Made by a program: the position numbers and the translations under genes. DNA of 64,000 bases from Chimonanthus salicifolius (taxonomy: Eukaryota; Streptophyta; Magnoliopsida; Laurales; Calycanthaceae), in assembly GCA_013350335.1 (NCBI GenBank), contig CM023540.1, positions 55,614,905-55,678,904 on the forward strand, in the 5' to 3' direction. The stretch's first letter is position 1. Each line of letters opens with the position of its first letter. Shown here one piece after another: positions 37,482 to 49,900 of this stretch. Under the pieces are notes generated by a model. It saw only the letters and a program-made list of their open reading frames with translations. It made no database searches and was not told where the DNA came from.

Positions 37482-37832
37482 GTTATGTATTAAGAATGTT
37501 CATGTAATATTTGGGGAATGTAATGGCAACATGACTTGGAACTTTGTAATTAAGTATTTTGTATTTGACTCATGTATGATTATCTTGGGAATTTTCTCAT
37601 CTTGCTTTGAGATGCATTTGGTTATTCATGCAATGAAATAAATGTTTAAATTTCTACAGGTTTATGTTAGTGTGTGCAAATGTTATCACGCACACACTAG
37701 TTGGGCCAGTTAAGGGTCGGGTCTTTGGACTCGAACTTGGCTCCCGTCGTAACGCTTGCCTCCCTCTCCACTAAAATATTCTTAATATATTACTCTGATC
37801 ATGGTGGTTAGAGGGAGGGATGTTATATTGGT

Positions 37833-38678
37833 ATCTCAAAATTGTTGAGCAAAGGAGAGCACACCTTGGAAAGTTTTAAGGGAAAAAACAAGCTTCCATG
37901 TTCATAATGGACTTCCAAGGATAGGTATTGTTCATTCATCGACTCATTATTGGTGTACACCTTGTTGAATGAATTTGTTCATGTTTTGATGCATTTGTGC
38001 TTATATTGGTAAATGTCTTGTGCATCATCACATCTTTCATGAACTATGTGCTCAAATGGGTGGATAATTTATTTAGTTCATGATATCTTCACTCATATGT
38101 CCTTCTAATGTAATATTTCTTGTATGAGTGATTCCTCCTCTTTGCACGCATAGTTATTTATAAAATTGGTATACCTTTTGAAAATGCATGTGCCCCTCCT
38201 TTTCCTTGTCCAGTCCAACAATTGGGACTTGTTGAAGCACAATAAATTTGGTAAATCAATGCTTGGCACCCTTTGTCAATTTTTGACAAAAAGGGAGAGA
38301 ATTTTTTAAGCTTAGAGGAGGAGTGTATATGATTAAGGAGTAGATTAATCATTGACAAAAGGGGATTAGTCCATTAGTTATGGGAAAGCACTATGTAATT
38401 TATGGACTAACATTTGAGGGGGAGATCTATGCTTCCACCTAGCTTGCATTGTTTGTGTTTACAGATATATTGTACAGGATCATAAGGAAAATAGCAAGCT
38501 GAGCAAGAAGATGAAGAATGCATCTTGAAGCATACAGTCCATGAGTCATTTGAATATATACTTTAAAGTGTTGTATCAATTTGTATTCAAATGTATTTAT
38601 ATTGGGTTGGGTTAAGTCATTGAGTCTATAATTCATTAGCTTCTAGGTTTTGACATGGAAATTGATAAAGGGGGAGAT
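37833..38678 (+). mobile_element. Ty1/copia 3' internal end with polypurine tract
   Basis: Non-coding continuation of 29101-31304 after LTR-II copy B. It has the hairpin CTTTGTCAATTTTTGACAAA at about 38,271, a purine block AAGGGAGAGAA, a GAGGGGGAGATC block (38,414) and a polypurine tract ATAAAGGGGGAGAT right before the LTR at 38679. No pol gene remains. Confidence 0.6.
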
Positions 38679-40807
38679 TGTTAGTGCACCGGCTTGCCGA
38701 GTCACCTATTTGTTAATTCCATGACCTAGGTGAAGTCTTGCCTCGGAAGATTGAAGCTATGAATAAGACTCAAGTGATGAAAATTTAATCAAGTGCCTCA
38801 AGAATGGAAGATCAAGTGCAGATTCATCATGACCATGTGTATGGAAATCACACAAAGGTAATTAGCCATAGATGACTTTAGGCGGAACCTAACACCTTAG
38901 GATTCCCTTGTCTAGGCTTAATAATGACATCTGGTAAATCTTAATAATCCTAATGGTTGTTTGACACCAAACCAGAACCAATGGAATTAATGCTCAAACC
39001 ATTGAATTTGATGTCATGATGACACGTCGTGTAGGTGATCCTTCGCCAATGACAGAGGACGATTAATCGTGTTATAGCAATGCATCATCTTGGAAATCGA
39101 TGATTCTAGTTGGAATAGTCTGTCAATCATGAGTTGTCTCAGGACACGATCAATTGTTGACAAAGGGCAGATCAATCGGGCATACGATCTATCTCCTGGA
39201 GTCTGGCATGATCAAGTACTATCAAAACAGTCCAAGCTCAGGATGATACAATCGTCTGGTGACGACCCATAGTGTGGTACAAAGCACGATACATCGAGCG
39301 CACGACCCATCGCCAGATACAGGGCCGAGACATCGTCTCCACGACCCATCTCCTCTGGGTTGGATGAGGTTTTGTCTTGACAAAAACTGTCAAAACAAGA
39401 TAGCCTCAGGCTGGTACGATTGCCAACCTATGATCCATCACCAGTGGATGTTCACGATCAATCGTGGGCACAATCAATCATTCGTGACCATTTTCTATCT
39501 GTTAGAGAACGTTTAATGTGCAACGATCACTTTACAATGGCACAATTTGAAATCATGATCAATCAGTGGGTGCACGATCAATAGCCGTTGTAAGTTCGGG
39601 ATTTTTTTGGATGCCTATTTAAACTTTGGATTTTGGAGAAAATGGTTGGAGCTTTTAACATAGAAAAATCTAAAGGCATTACCAGAGATCCCATCTCCTC
39701 TCGATGCCCTTCACATAAGTGAATCAGTTAAAGAATCCAATCATCTTGATTGAAATTAAGAGAGAGAGAGAGAGAGAGAAAAAAAAAAACCATCTAAGAT
39801 ATCAATTGGCATAGCTTAAATCCTAGAACCCTCCCAAGGATTGTGATTACTCTACACTCGACGCATCTGTTAGGATCGTGGGCCCCCCCTAACATCCCAC
39901 ACGTGTGATATTGTCCGCTTTACTGACCCAAGTAAATGGATCCCCTTATCCCCACAGGGACTATTGGGCACACAAGGCTCACGGCTTTAAAAAGCATCAC
40001 ACTAGATGAGGGAGGCAACCCCTCTTATAAGAACCCAAGCCTCGCACCTCCTAGGCAATGTGGGACTTTTTTCACCCACCCTCTATTGCGGCACAAGTGG
40101 CCCTTTTTTTGTGAGGTTGTGGCGGTTAGTCCACTAGGACAGTTAGTCCCCACAGGCCTAAGGATAACACTGACGGGGGTCCCCCCACAACAGCACTGGA
40201 TTGTTGGGGGCCATAACCCAACAGCATCTACGTCTACGAACGACATCACATTGGGAAGGAATCTTCAAGAAGCATAACATCTACGTGAAGTGAGCTTTCA
40301 AAAGGCAAGTGCTTCTTAGTGTTGTTTAATTTTCTAAACATCATTGTACAGTAGAGTAAATCAAGGTGATCGAACCACTCTAAAAAATAAAGGGATAAGG
40401 ACGTAGATCGGGGTTGGTTGAACCTTTCAAAATCTTAGGTGATTAAATGAAATTCTCAATCAATTGGATACGTGAAAGTCCTATTCTATTTGTGAGGGTG
40501 AAATTTCCCAAATAGTGTATTTGGGATATCCCAAGATTGGGTGAGTCCAACAGTGGATGTATGAGGGATTTACTCCAAACCACTATATATCTTATGTTGT
40601 GGGTGTTTGGTTTCGTCTTTGTGTGATTGGTCTTTAATTGGTGTATTCTATTATCACACAACACATTTATCTTAGTTAATTTGTTAATTCCGCTGCAAAT
40701 ATTTTAATTGATCAAGAAATTTGTGAAGACCACAAAAATTGGTGATTACCGTATTCACCCCCTCTAGGGTCAATCTTGACTCATGTTCTCGCACACCGGG
40801 AACTTTA
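38679..40807 (+). mobile_element. Ty1/copia LTR (about 2.1 kb) with nested short LTR
   Basis: Starts TGTTAGTGCACCGG after a polypurine tract and ends near AACTTTA at 40807, after the CACCCCCTCTAGGGTCAATC block typical of copia LTR ends. It has a TATA-like TATTTAAA near 39,615 and an array of GATCAATCG/ACGATnnATCG words (39,010-39,600). A 356-bp short LTR is inserted at 39868. It shares with the LTR at 6193 the blocks GGTGATCGAACCACT/TTGAACCTTTCAAAA and GGGTGAGTCCAACAGTGG. Confidence 0.65.
39868..40223. mobile_element. Short solo LTR, TRIM-like, 356 bp (TSD GCATC)
   Basis: Starts TGTTAGGATCGTGG and ends CATAACCCAACA, flanked by perfect GCATC duplications at 39863-39867 and 40224-40228. Inside are CATCCCACACGTGTGATATT then GTCCGC, a CTTATAAGAACCC block and CAATGTGGGACTTTTTTCAC, a set of words common in plant TRIM LTRs. 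It lies inside the copia LTR at 38679-40807. Both strands have open frames here (39936-40277, 40025-40249); neither is a gene. Confidence 0.85.
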
Positions 40808-41008
40808 ATTGGGGATTCTAAAATTGGGTTTTTGAAAACTCTAAAAAATTTATTAAATTATTTAACAAAACCTTGGTCTAAAATATAATTTTTGTGAAAA
40901 AAATACTCGAAAAAATTTTAAAATATCATTTCCAAAATCGAGAAATCCCAAGAAAAAAAAAAACGAAAACCAAACATTAAGTGATTTACAACATTCTACA
41001 TGTGTATC

Positions 41009-43875
41009 TGTAACGCCCCGCCCTTTTTCACTCGCTTTTCGAAAATCAGAGTCTATTTTTTTTTTAAAAGTGATAGAGAGCGAGACGTCACGACGTGAGC
41101 TAAGTCTGGACTTCTAAAGTCCGACCCTTAACTGGCCAACCCTATGTGTGCATGGACTAAGTCCATGAATACGGTTCACACATAATAAGTTAACTTGCGG
41201 AATTAAAACATGACTGCGGATTATAATAGAAACTAAAACTATTCCTTTTTAGATAGCAAAGTACTTCAAGTCTTTAACCATAATTAAACTTAACTTAAAT
41301 ATCCAACCAACCATTCAAACCATAGCAAAATTACCTATATTATTACATGCCCGAAGTCTAGCTACTCAAAATACATGTCCATGAGTAACATAAATAGAAT
41401 ATAAACCAATTGCATATCCAAGCTCCTATGCTTGGCTCCGATCACGTTCATCGTCCCTTTCCTTCCTGTATCATCCACTAGGGTAGAAGTAGGGCAGTTA
41501 GAACAACGCGCCCAGTAGGAATTCCATTTAGGGTCTACATATGGTTAGTACAAATCAAATATAACAACAAAATGTTAAAGCCATATAAAACAATACCATG
41601 TCATGATCTCAAATGCAATGAGTCTCACCCATCACAAGTACATATAAGTACCCCCACATAGGTCTTTCGGATGCCCCGAAGGAGTGTGGCCCCTCCAGTT
41701 ACCTCTTGATGGAAAATGCACATCAAGGTACCCCCACATAGGTCTTTCGGATGCCCCGACGGAGTGTGGCCCCTCCGGTTTCTTCTTGATGGAAATGCAC
41801 ATCAAGGTATCCCACATAGGTTTTTCGGACGCCACGATAGAATATGTCCCTTCCAGTTACATATCCTTCACCCATGCCATGCATGAGATGCTAATGAAAC
41901 ACATGTTATTTTATATTATCAACATAGCATTAAAACTCACATTTGGAACATATCTTTTACAACATAAATTCATCAAAATAAGAATAAACCATCATACATA
42001 AACCATGTTTCAAAAAGGTAGAATCCTACCAAAGACCACTGTAGTGTCCTTGCTTCTTAAACCTGCAACCGCTCACGATCACGCACCGTTTATGAAGTCC
42101 CACCACCTTGTTACATATCAACAAGTCAATCCCATATTCCATTTGATTTAAACATTAGGTGTAAGTCCATAAATACAACCTTGTGGGGTTCGGCCATATA
42201 ACATGGCCGAACCTCACCCACTTGAATTTGTCCCTCCTTTAATTTAATCAATCATATACAAGTAGACCACTTTAAAAAACCCTAAGTCCACCAAATACAT
42301 TCCTCATGTGGTTCTGTCATACACCATGGCCGAACCCATAATCTATCATTTTCTCCCATATTTACAATATTGTCATTCTTCTATCCATGGCTAACATTCC
42401 ATTCATCTAAGCATGCATAAGTCCACGCTTTGATCCACAAAATGCTTCATGGGATTCGGCCATACACCATGGCCGAACCCTATGATCTCTTAATCCCATT
42501 TTTCCATTGAATCATTTAACCTTCTTTGGTCCATAAAATAAGGTCCCCTTATGGAGTTTAACCATGTATTTAGATTCATTCCTTTTGATCATCATCTACT
42601 ATGTTTAAACCAATTAAACTTATCACCATCCCCATGATCTAAAAATACCTATGTCCCACAATATTACTCCATTTAATATTAACCAATGTTCTTTCATGGG
42701 GTTCAGCCATGCACTATGGCCGAACCCTATGGGTCCTCCTTTCCATTAAAATACCCAAATCAACCCCGAATTTTCTTCCATGGGGTTCGGCCATCCACCA
42801 TGGCCGAACCTTATGGTTCCTTTCTTTAAACAAAATTTATAAAAATGCCTACCGGTTCCGCGACTCCTCCGGTTTTCCTTTGCTCCGACTTTTTCTTTCA
42901 ATCCTTTCTTTCCTTAGCCTTTTCCTCCTTCTTGATCCTTTGGCCGAGTGTGAGAGTTGCGAGAGAGATAAAGTTCGGCCAAATTATGTGGGTTTGAGAG
43001 AGGATCGGCCTTGAGTGAGAGGGAGAGGAGTTTGGGATGTAAACTCTAAGTTCTTTTCTCTTTTGTCCTTGTGAGTGGTCGGCTAAGAGAGGGTGTGAGG
43101 GAGAGAAACAGCCAAGAGGGAGAGGGAGAGTTCGGCCTTGTTTGAATTTGAAAATTAAACCAAAACTCCCCATTATCTCTCCAACATGTAGCCTTCTTTG
43201 AATTTAAATTAAACCAAAACTCCCCATTATCTCTCCAACGTGTAGCCTTGTTTGTATTTGAAAATTAAACCAAAGCTCCCCATTATCTCTCCAACGTGTA
43301 GCCTTGTTTGTATTTGAAAATTAAACCAAAGCTCCCCATTATCTCTCCAACGTGTAGCCTTGTTTGTATTTGAAAATTAAACCAAAACTCCCATTATCTC
43401 TCCAACGTGTAGCCTTGTTGGAATTTGAAAATAACCATAACCCTTCCATCTCTCCAACGTGTAACCATTGTTTGAATTTGAATTTTAAACCAAAACTCTC
43501 CACCTTAATTTAATTCAAATCAACTCAACTCACTTAACTCATCACTTTAATTTAATTCAAATCAACTCAACTCACTTGATTGCATTCCCATTTTAATTCA
43601 GCCCCATTTAATTAGGGCTTGAACTCACTTGGTGGTCAACCAAGTCAACCACGACCCATTGGGTCCCAATTGGGCATTTTGACCCAAATAGCAACATTGA
43701 CCCAATTAAATGCGCCTTACCCATTTACTTTAAATTGAACCTTATACCATAACGGTTGGGTCCTAATTGGGCAATTGACCCAACACTTTACCCATCTAAC
43801 GTCCCTATCCAATAATTCACAATTAAAATGGAAAATTCCGTAAATATTGGTAACATGGAATTCCAAAGTGTTACA
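41009..43875 (-). mobile_element. 3' LTR (LTR-I copy 6, 2867 bp)
   Basis: On the + strand it runs TGTAACGCCCCGCC to AAAGTGTTACA. It is nearly collinear with the 5' LTR at 51209-54018; over the first 260 bp I count about ten substitutions. It has three CCCCGA(C/A)GGAGTGTGGCCCC units (41,655-41,850), five GGTTCGGCC hairpins (42,180-42,810) and a 56-bp tandem array. The array has one more unit than that of the 5' LTR, which accounts for the 57-bp length difference. Confidence 0.95.
43137..43480. repeat. 56-bp tandem array in the 3' LTR
   Basis: Units with the core CTCCCCATTATCTCTCCAAC and TGTAGCC repeat with a 56-bp period (GTAGCC at 43242, 43298 and so on). The outer units are diverged, with 52-58 bp spacing. 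The 5' LTR has the same array (about 53,338-53,610) with one inner unit fewer. Confidence 0.9.
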
Positions 43876-43891
43876 ATACAATCCTCTTTTT
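43876..43891 (-). promoter_or_regulatory. Polypurine tract of the Ty3/gypsy element
   Basis: On the - strand AAAAAGAGGATTGTAT abuts the 3' LTR start TGTAACAC. It follows the stop of the chromodomain frame by about 45 bp. Position and purine content fit the primer for plus-strand DNA synthesis. Confidence 0.65.
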
Positions 43892-43935
43892 AAAATTTTC
43901 GTCCCGAAAATCGAGCGAAGTAGGGTTTCAAACAT

Positions 43936-45360
43936 TTACATAAATAGCTCAGGATGAACTGTTCTCATTTCCGACTCCAGTTCCCATGTGGCTTCCTCAT
44001 TACCGTGTCGATCCCATACCACCTTAACAAACTGGATCGCTCGGTTCCGTAATACCCTTTGTTTTGTGTCCACCACTCGGACAGTCTTTTCGACGTATAT
44101 CACGTCGCTTTGAACATCTATGTCTTGTACATTCAGTACATGAGAGGGATCAAGGATTGTACTTCCTCAACATCGATATATGGAACACATCGTGTAAAAA
44201 GGCCAACTGTGAAGGGAGTGCCAATTGATAAGCCACATCCCCCATCCTTCTTATGATTGAAAATGGTCCCACATATCTTGGCGACAGTTTCCCCTTCTTT
44301 CCAAATCTCATGTGTCCCTTTCGTGGTGAGACTTTCAAGAACACCATGTCCCCCACTTCAAATTCAAGGAACCTCCTCCTCTTGTCAGCATAGCTTTTCT
44401 GACTCTGTGCAGCCAATAGGTGCTGCCGTATCAACTGTATCTGCATTGTGATCTCTGCAACCAACTCAGGTCCAATCAGTGCTGGCTCACCGGCCTCTGT
44501 CCATGACACAGGTGATCTACTATGGTCTACCATATAAAGCCTCAAATGGAGTCATCTGGAGGCTTGCCTAGTAACTGTTATTGTATGAGAACTCTACCAA
44601 CGGCAAGTGATCCTCCCATCCACCCTTGAAATCTAGCATGCATGCTCTCAGCATATCCTCCAATGTTTGTATTATCCTCTCAGACTAGCCCATCAGTCTG
44701 TGGATGAATGCTGTACTAGTCAGTAGATCTGTTCCCATGGCCGACTGCATACTCTGCCATACTCTGCCGGTGAATCGGTCATCTCTGTGTTACACTATAG
44801 TCCGAGGAATACCATGTAATCGGATGATATCCTTGATATACCGCCGACCCAAAGTCTCAGATGAGTGTCATCTTAATGGGAAGAAAATGTACAGACTTGG
44901 TCAGTCAGTCTACCACGACCCATATCACATCGTTGCCCTTTGAAGACCTTGGCAACCCTATCACAAAATCCATGGAGATGTGCTCCCATTTCCATTCCGG
45001 TACTGGTAAGGGTTTGAGTAACCCTGGTGGCTTCTAATGTTCCATCTTAACCTGCTAACAAGTTAAGCAATGAGCCACAAATTCTGCCACATCTCTTTTG
45101 AGTCCGTGCCACCAGTAATGTCTCTTCAGGTTGTGATACATCTTGGTGCTGTCCGGATGAATAGAGAGTTTGGTCTGATGTGCCTCAATCAGTAATTCTC
45201 TTCTGCAGTTCTTAGGCACATATATCCTTCCTCGGAATACAAGACCCTGTCCTGGTCGTAACTCCCATTCTTGTATGACTTCACCAGTAGACATCTTAGC
45301 CCATATCTCCTCCATTTCCAGACCTATCCGTTGTTCCTGTTCAATATTGTCAAGTACCAC
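43936..45360 (-). pseudogene. Integrase plus chromodomain remnant (Ty3/gypsy pol 3' part)
   Basis: Read on the - strand. First, at 45055-45360, is the zinc-binding domain with H-X3-H-like HQTKLSIH and a CLTC pair. Next, with stops, comes the start of the catalytic core ([25 protein letters not shown] near 44,900-44,980). The frame at 44150-44545 then carries the C-terminal part with VGDMVFLKVSPRKG, LSPRYVGPF (GPY/F module) and FHISMLRKYNP. A one-base frame change near 44,153 separates this from a chromodomain ending in VWDRHGNEEATWELESEM and a stop at 43936-43938. The chromodomain, in family knowledge, directs insertion to heterochromatin. Several stops and frame breaks make it inactive. The frames at 44059-44451 on the + strand are shadows. 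Confidence 0.9.
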
Positions 45361-46619
45361 TTAATTACATCAAAGTCACTCATATCAACCTATGAGTTTT
45401 ATTCCCATAGAATTTACTCTGTCTCATGTTATCTCTTTTTCTCGTGAACCCATTTGCGATCTTATGTAGATCAATGTATTCTATTTCACTTTACCTACTT
45501 CCAAGATATTTTCCATACGTACTCGCTCAATATGTTCATTCGTCTACTCTCTATGTGAGGTAGCCTACCAATACGAGTCTATGCTCAAGTATTTTGTTGA
45601 TTCCATTTTAACTAGGTTTCTAGCTGCATTCTCCTGGAACTCCATCGGCTAACTACAGAGTCAGCTGGCCAGTCTAACTCAGCAGTCGCCCATAGCTTCC
45701 CATTCGAGTTTCACTAGACTCTTAACTTTTCTCTTAAGTACATCTCCAAAAGTAAGCATATCTTCATTTGTACATAAGTCACAATGTGACTAACACCTTT
45801 TGTTCAAAACTCCTACGATACCAATACCGGCATCAATCCCATCCACTGTTATACACATCCATCCCTGATACCACTTTATCAGTGAGTGTCATCTGGTTAA
45901 TAACCATCCATGAATATAACCCTCCTATAGGTATAATCCATTCATGGGCATAATTAATCCAGGGCACATCATCAACCATGAGATATTTTATCCGTAGGAA
46001 CAACACTCGAATGCATCACTAAGTGACTATAGCAATAATATCAAAACATACACATACCTCGACCCCTAGCAAGACTTAGGCCCATGACTTACTAAGTGGA
46101 AGACCCACATCCAACGTGATCAAGTCTACCCCGCCCTGCATCCCTTCACCCCAAGGGTGATTCAGTCAAGCTCTAAGGCAGTTGAACCGCGTTTAACGAA
46201 GCTAGCACCCCCATGGGGTAAAATAGTACCTAGCTCTGCACATCAACGCACATCAAGTGTGCAAAATAACCGTGAGAGAGTCCTCCAGCACGTAACTTGT
46301 GAAGGACCCACTCCTCAACGGCAACCGTACGGGACCAAGTCTCCGTATTTCATATCGAGATTCCCACAGTCTCATAGCTACTCTAAGCCATACTCATAAA
46401 ATCTATATACTTATCTCATCAATATCACGTGAGGGACGCACGCATGCCACATCTCAATAAAATCAAGTGACCTTGTCACATGTATCTCAGTGTCAAAGTC
46501 CTCATAAACTCTTAAGTTTGCATACTTTATTGAAAATTATTCAAACTTCCATCACAATACAAGGGTTGGTAGGGTTAGAACAATCCTTCAAAACGTACCC
46601 ACAACCCTTACAAAATCTC
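45361..46619 (-). other. Non-coding interior of the Ty3/gypsy element
   Basis: In a complete element this stretch would hold protease, reverse transcriptase and RNase H (roughly 2.5 kb). Here it is 1.26 kb and I find no active-site motif such as the YxDD of reverse transcriptase in any frame. It is C-rich on the + strand with many stops, so the polymerase was deleted or replaced. Confidence 0.55.
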
Positions 46620-46943
46620 TCATTTCCCCAACATTCTCTTACCACTCCTTAGCCTAACCTTTCGTAGAAGACCCTGCATCATCATAAAATCGAAGAAGTT
46701 GTCAGGGCATGTTGTCAACGTGTGCCCCAACACTCCACAAGTCAGACAGGATATTATTTCTGGTCCCCCAATGTATGGATAGCTAGTCCTTTCCTTCCAG
46801 TGGCCTTGAAGTCCACAAACAGGGCAAATAATATCAATAGGGTGGGGGCAATAAGTACAGTTGTGCCCCTCCTGATTGCATAATTCGCACATATAATCTG
46901 CCAACTCATCCGAAGTCAGAGTAGCCGGAGTATACTCGGGCAA
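46620..46943 (-). CDS. Triple CCHC zinc-knuckle frame in the gypsy element
   Basis: A 107-residue open frame, open further upstream through RGRGRCPN to the insertion point of the nested LTR at 46996. It has three evenly spaced CX2CX4HX4C knuckles: C19-C22-H27-C32, C40-C43-H48-T53 (last Cys replaced by Thr) and C66-C69-H74-C79. Its place after the primer site and before integrase is that of gag nucleocapsid. Gag of this lineage usually has one knuckle, so three is unusual. The N-terminal capsid part is not recognisable. Alternatives are a captured host zinc-knuckle exon or a duplicated knuckle. There is no evidence of expression. Confidence 0.55.
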   Translation of the reverse strand: MPEYTPATLTSDELADYMCELCNQEGHNCTYCPHPIDIICPVCGLQGHWKERTSYPYIGGPEIISCLTCGVLGHTLTTCPDNFFDFMMMQGLLRKVRLRSGKRMLGK

Positions 46944-46996
46944 GCCTATCTCCCCTACGGATTCTTCTAAGTTGGGACATCTTCCTCGTCCTCTTC

Positions 46997-49900
46997 TGTA
47001 ACACCCGCCCCTTTTTCACCGAAAATCAGAGTTTATTTTTTTTAAAAAAAGTGACAAAGGGCACGGACGTCACGACGCTAGTTAAGTTCCGAGCTTCTAA
47101 AGCGCGGCCCTTAACTTACCAACCCTACGCGTGCGTGGAACCAAGTCCACGAGTACGGCTCACGTGTAGAAAGTAAGCTCGCGGATTATAAAAATAAATG
47201 CGGATGATAATAAAACTATCCTACCAGTTTTCAGATAGCAGGGAAGAAATATCCATTTAATTACTAAAATGCCACTGGACTGCACCGTCCAAAATAAAAT
47301 ATACAACATAGCAAGCCATCTAAGTTATTACATTTCCAACAAGCTAAATTATTCAATTACACATTCCCCAAAATAACTTAAACAAAAATAATTTGTCTGC
47401 CTCCCCAAGCTCCTAAGCTTGACTTCTGTCTCGCCCTTCCGGTCCGCCATCTCCTGCATCGTCAGCTAGGGTAGAAGTAGGGCATTAGAACAACGCGCCC
47501 AGTAGGACTCTGAGTAGGGCTAGCACATGGATTAGTAATAACAGCATACTAATAATATTATAGTAAAACCATGCACTTTGGGCAATGTCATGCAATGGGT
47601 GTTCTATGTCATGAATCCCACCCATCAATCTCATCCTCATTGTACAATGTCCCTTTTTCATCCATACATAATGTGCAAAATATAATACATACCATCATCG
47701 TGCCATGACCCTCTTGATGGAAAAGCCTCATCAAGATGTGATCCACACTAGGCATCCCCCCTTGATGGAAGAACCATCATCAAGGTATACCCATAAATAC
47801 AACATCACCCTTGATGAAAAACCATCATCAAGATATCATAATTACAAGAGTCCCCCCTTGATGGCAAAGCCTCATCAAGGTATAATAATACATATGTGAA
47901 ATGTCCCTATGCTTGTTTATCGGTCACCCCGACGGAGCATGGATTCCGGTTTCATTTCATCATTCCCCTGTCATGTCCCTCCCATGCCATGCATGAGATG
48001 TAGATGCCATATGCCATGTAATATATGTAATTCAATAGTAATAAAACCCATCTTAAAACAATTACTTGATGACCAAATAAATCAAAGGGAAACCATCCCA
48101 TAATATTTAATCCAAAACCCATCTTAAGACATTCACATGATTTCCAAAATAATTTAAAGGAAAACATCACAAGATGCATAATCCAAAACTCATCTTAAAG
48201 ACAACCACATGCTTTCCAAAATAAATCAACGAAACCATCACACAATCCATGGCTTACAAAAAGGTAGGAATCCTACCGAATACCGACTCGCGTCTTTATT
48301 TCGTTTTCGTCCGACAATCCGGCTACCGACTCGCGTACCGCTCACGCTATCCGGTACCTTATTAAATTACCAAATCAATCCAAGTTTTAATCATTTCCAA
48401 GCCCATAAATCATAACTTAGTGGGTTTCTTCATTTTAGCCCATATTTACCATTTTTGCCACTACTCTTCACATAAACAATTTTTCATTAATTCATGCCTA
48501 CTTAAGCCCAAAATTTAATCCACAACTTAGGTCCTTAACTTAGGTCCATTATTGACTTACCAAAACATTAAAATTTGTCATGTAATTAATCTAACCATTA
48601 CTCATTTAAACCCATTCAAACCCCATACTTAATCACATATGTACCCATTGACCTTAAACCCAAATTGATTTAAAATTTGGGGCATGGGTTCGGCCATACA
48701 CCATGGCCGAACCCATGATGTTCCTTTCTCCATTTTTTTCTTTTTTCTTGGGTCCATTGTTACATTTTAGATCCACCAACAATCCTTCCTTGAGGGTTTT
48801 AAACCAGGCATCTAAACCATATTCTTAACCCCATTTGGATCATTACACTTATTCATTTAAAAACCCTAAATTCATCAACACATTATCCTTTAAAACCACC
48901 ATTTAATCATCATTTCATCACCATAGGGTTCGGCCATATACCATGGCCGAACCCATGGTTCAAGGCTCATTCCCTCTATGCATTTCAAAACCATAAAACT
49001 CCATTGCATTTTTATCATAAACTCATTTTAAAGCCTTACTCCCATGCATTCATTAAAACCCTAAATTCATTAATAAAAAACCCTAACCAATTAAACCAAC
49101 GACCAAATCACCCACCATGGGGTTCGGCCATGCTACATGGCCGAACCCTATGGCCAATCATTCTTCTTCCAATCATCCCATTCTATGCTTCAATTTCATA
49201 AATTACATAATGCACATAACCCATTTATTTATTTTCTTAACCTAACCCTAATTTTTCCCACTTAGGGTTTCCTCCATCTTCCACCCTTCCATTTGATGGA
49301 TCTAAATTCCATAGCACAAAATTATCTATCCACCATTTATTTCACAAAAATAAATTCCAATTCTTAAACCCTAAAAATCCAAAATTTCTTGTTTAAGAAA
49401 CACTTACAATCCGTCGTCTCCTCCGATTTCCGTCACTCCGTTCGGTCTCTGTAGCCTCCTCTCTCCTTCCTCTTGATCTTTGATAGGTCAAGATTCTTGA
49501 TTAATGGTGGCAACCCCCAACCCTAGAATCGGCCAAGGTAAGTTTAAATTGAAAGAGGGAAGAGGAAAGGATGATGAGAGGGGAGATAATCACCTTGACC
49601 TTAGAGTGATTTTGTGTAAATTTCCACTTCTTTCTTCTCTCCTTCTCTTCTTAGCTTCCTTTCCTTAATTTTTTTCTTCTCTTCTCCTTCCTAGTGTGGG
49701 ACGGCCATGGAGAATGACAATGGAGAGAGTTGAAAAGAGGATAAGAAAATGGAAAAGAACTCAAGACTTACCCCCCATTTGGTAACTTAAACTTACCCTT
49801 TACATTAACTACTCTCACCAACCAAAGCAAGATATTTTAAAGATCTTTTATTTTCTTTATGGTGGTGGTTATCTAAACCACCACCAAGCCCAACGTGTTT

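Larger units (their letters stand above)
31310..37827 (+). mobile_element. Solo LTR-II copy B, with two nested elements
   Basis: Starts TGTAACACCCT at 31310 and ends GTTATA (from GTTACA) at 37827. Flanks TTGTT (31305-31309) and TTGGT (37828-37832) form a 5-bp duplication with one change. Nested inside are the elements at 32275-34941 and 37239-37481; without them it is about 3.6 kb. It holds a CT-rich leader (31,700-31,940), an array of GAACTTGG/CCAAGTTC units (35,040-35,470), the ATCATGTAGGTTTTCCTAC block shared with LTR-II copy A, and the GGCCAGTTAAGGGTCGGG module near its end. Proline/serine-rich frames at 31689-31967 are read from the CT-rich leader and are not genes. Confidence 0.85.

Noticed and set aside
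39936..40277. 113-residue frame
   Set aside because: Lies in a TRIM-like short LTR with target duplications, and the opposite strand is equally open.
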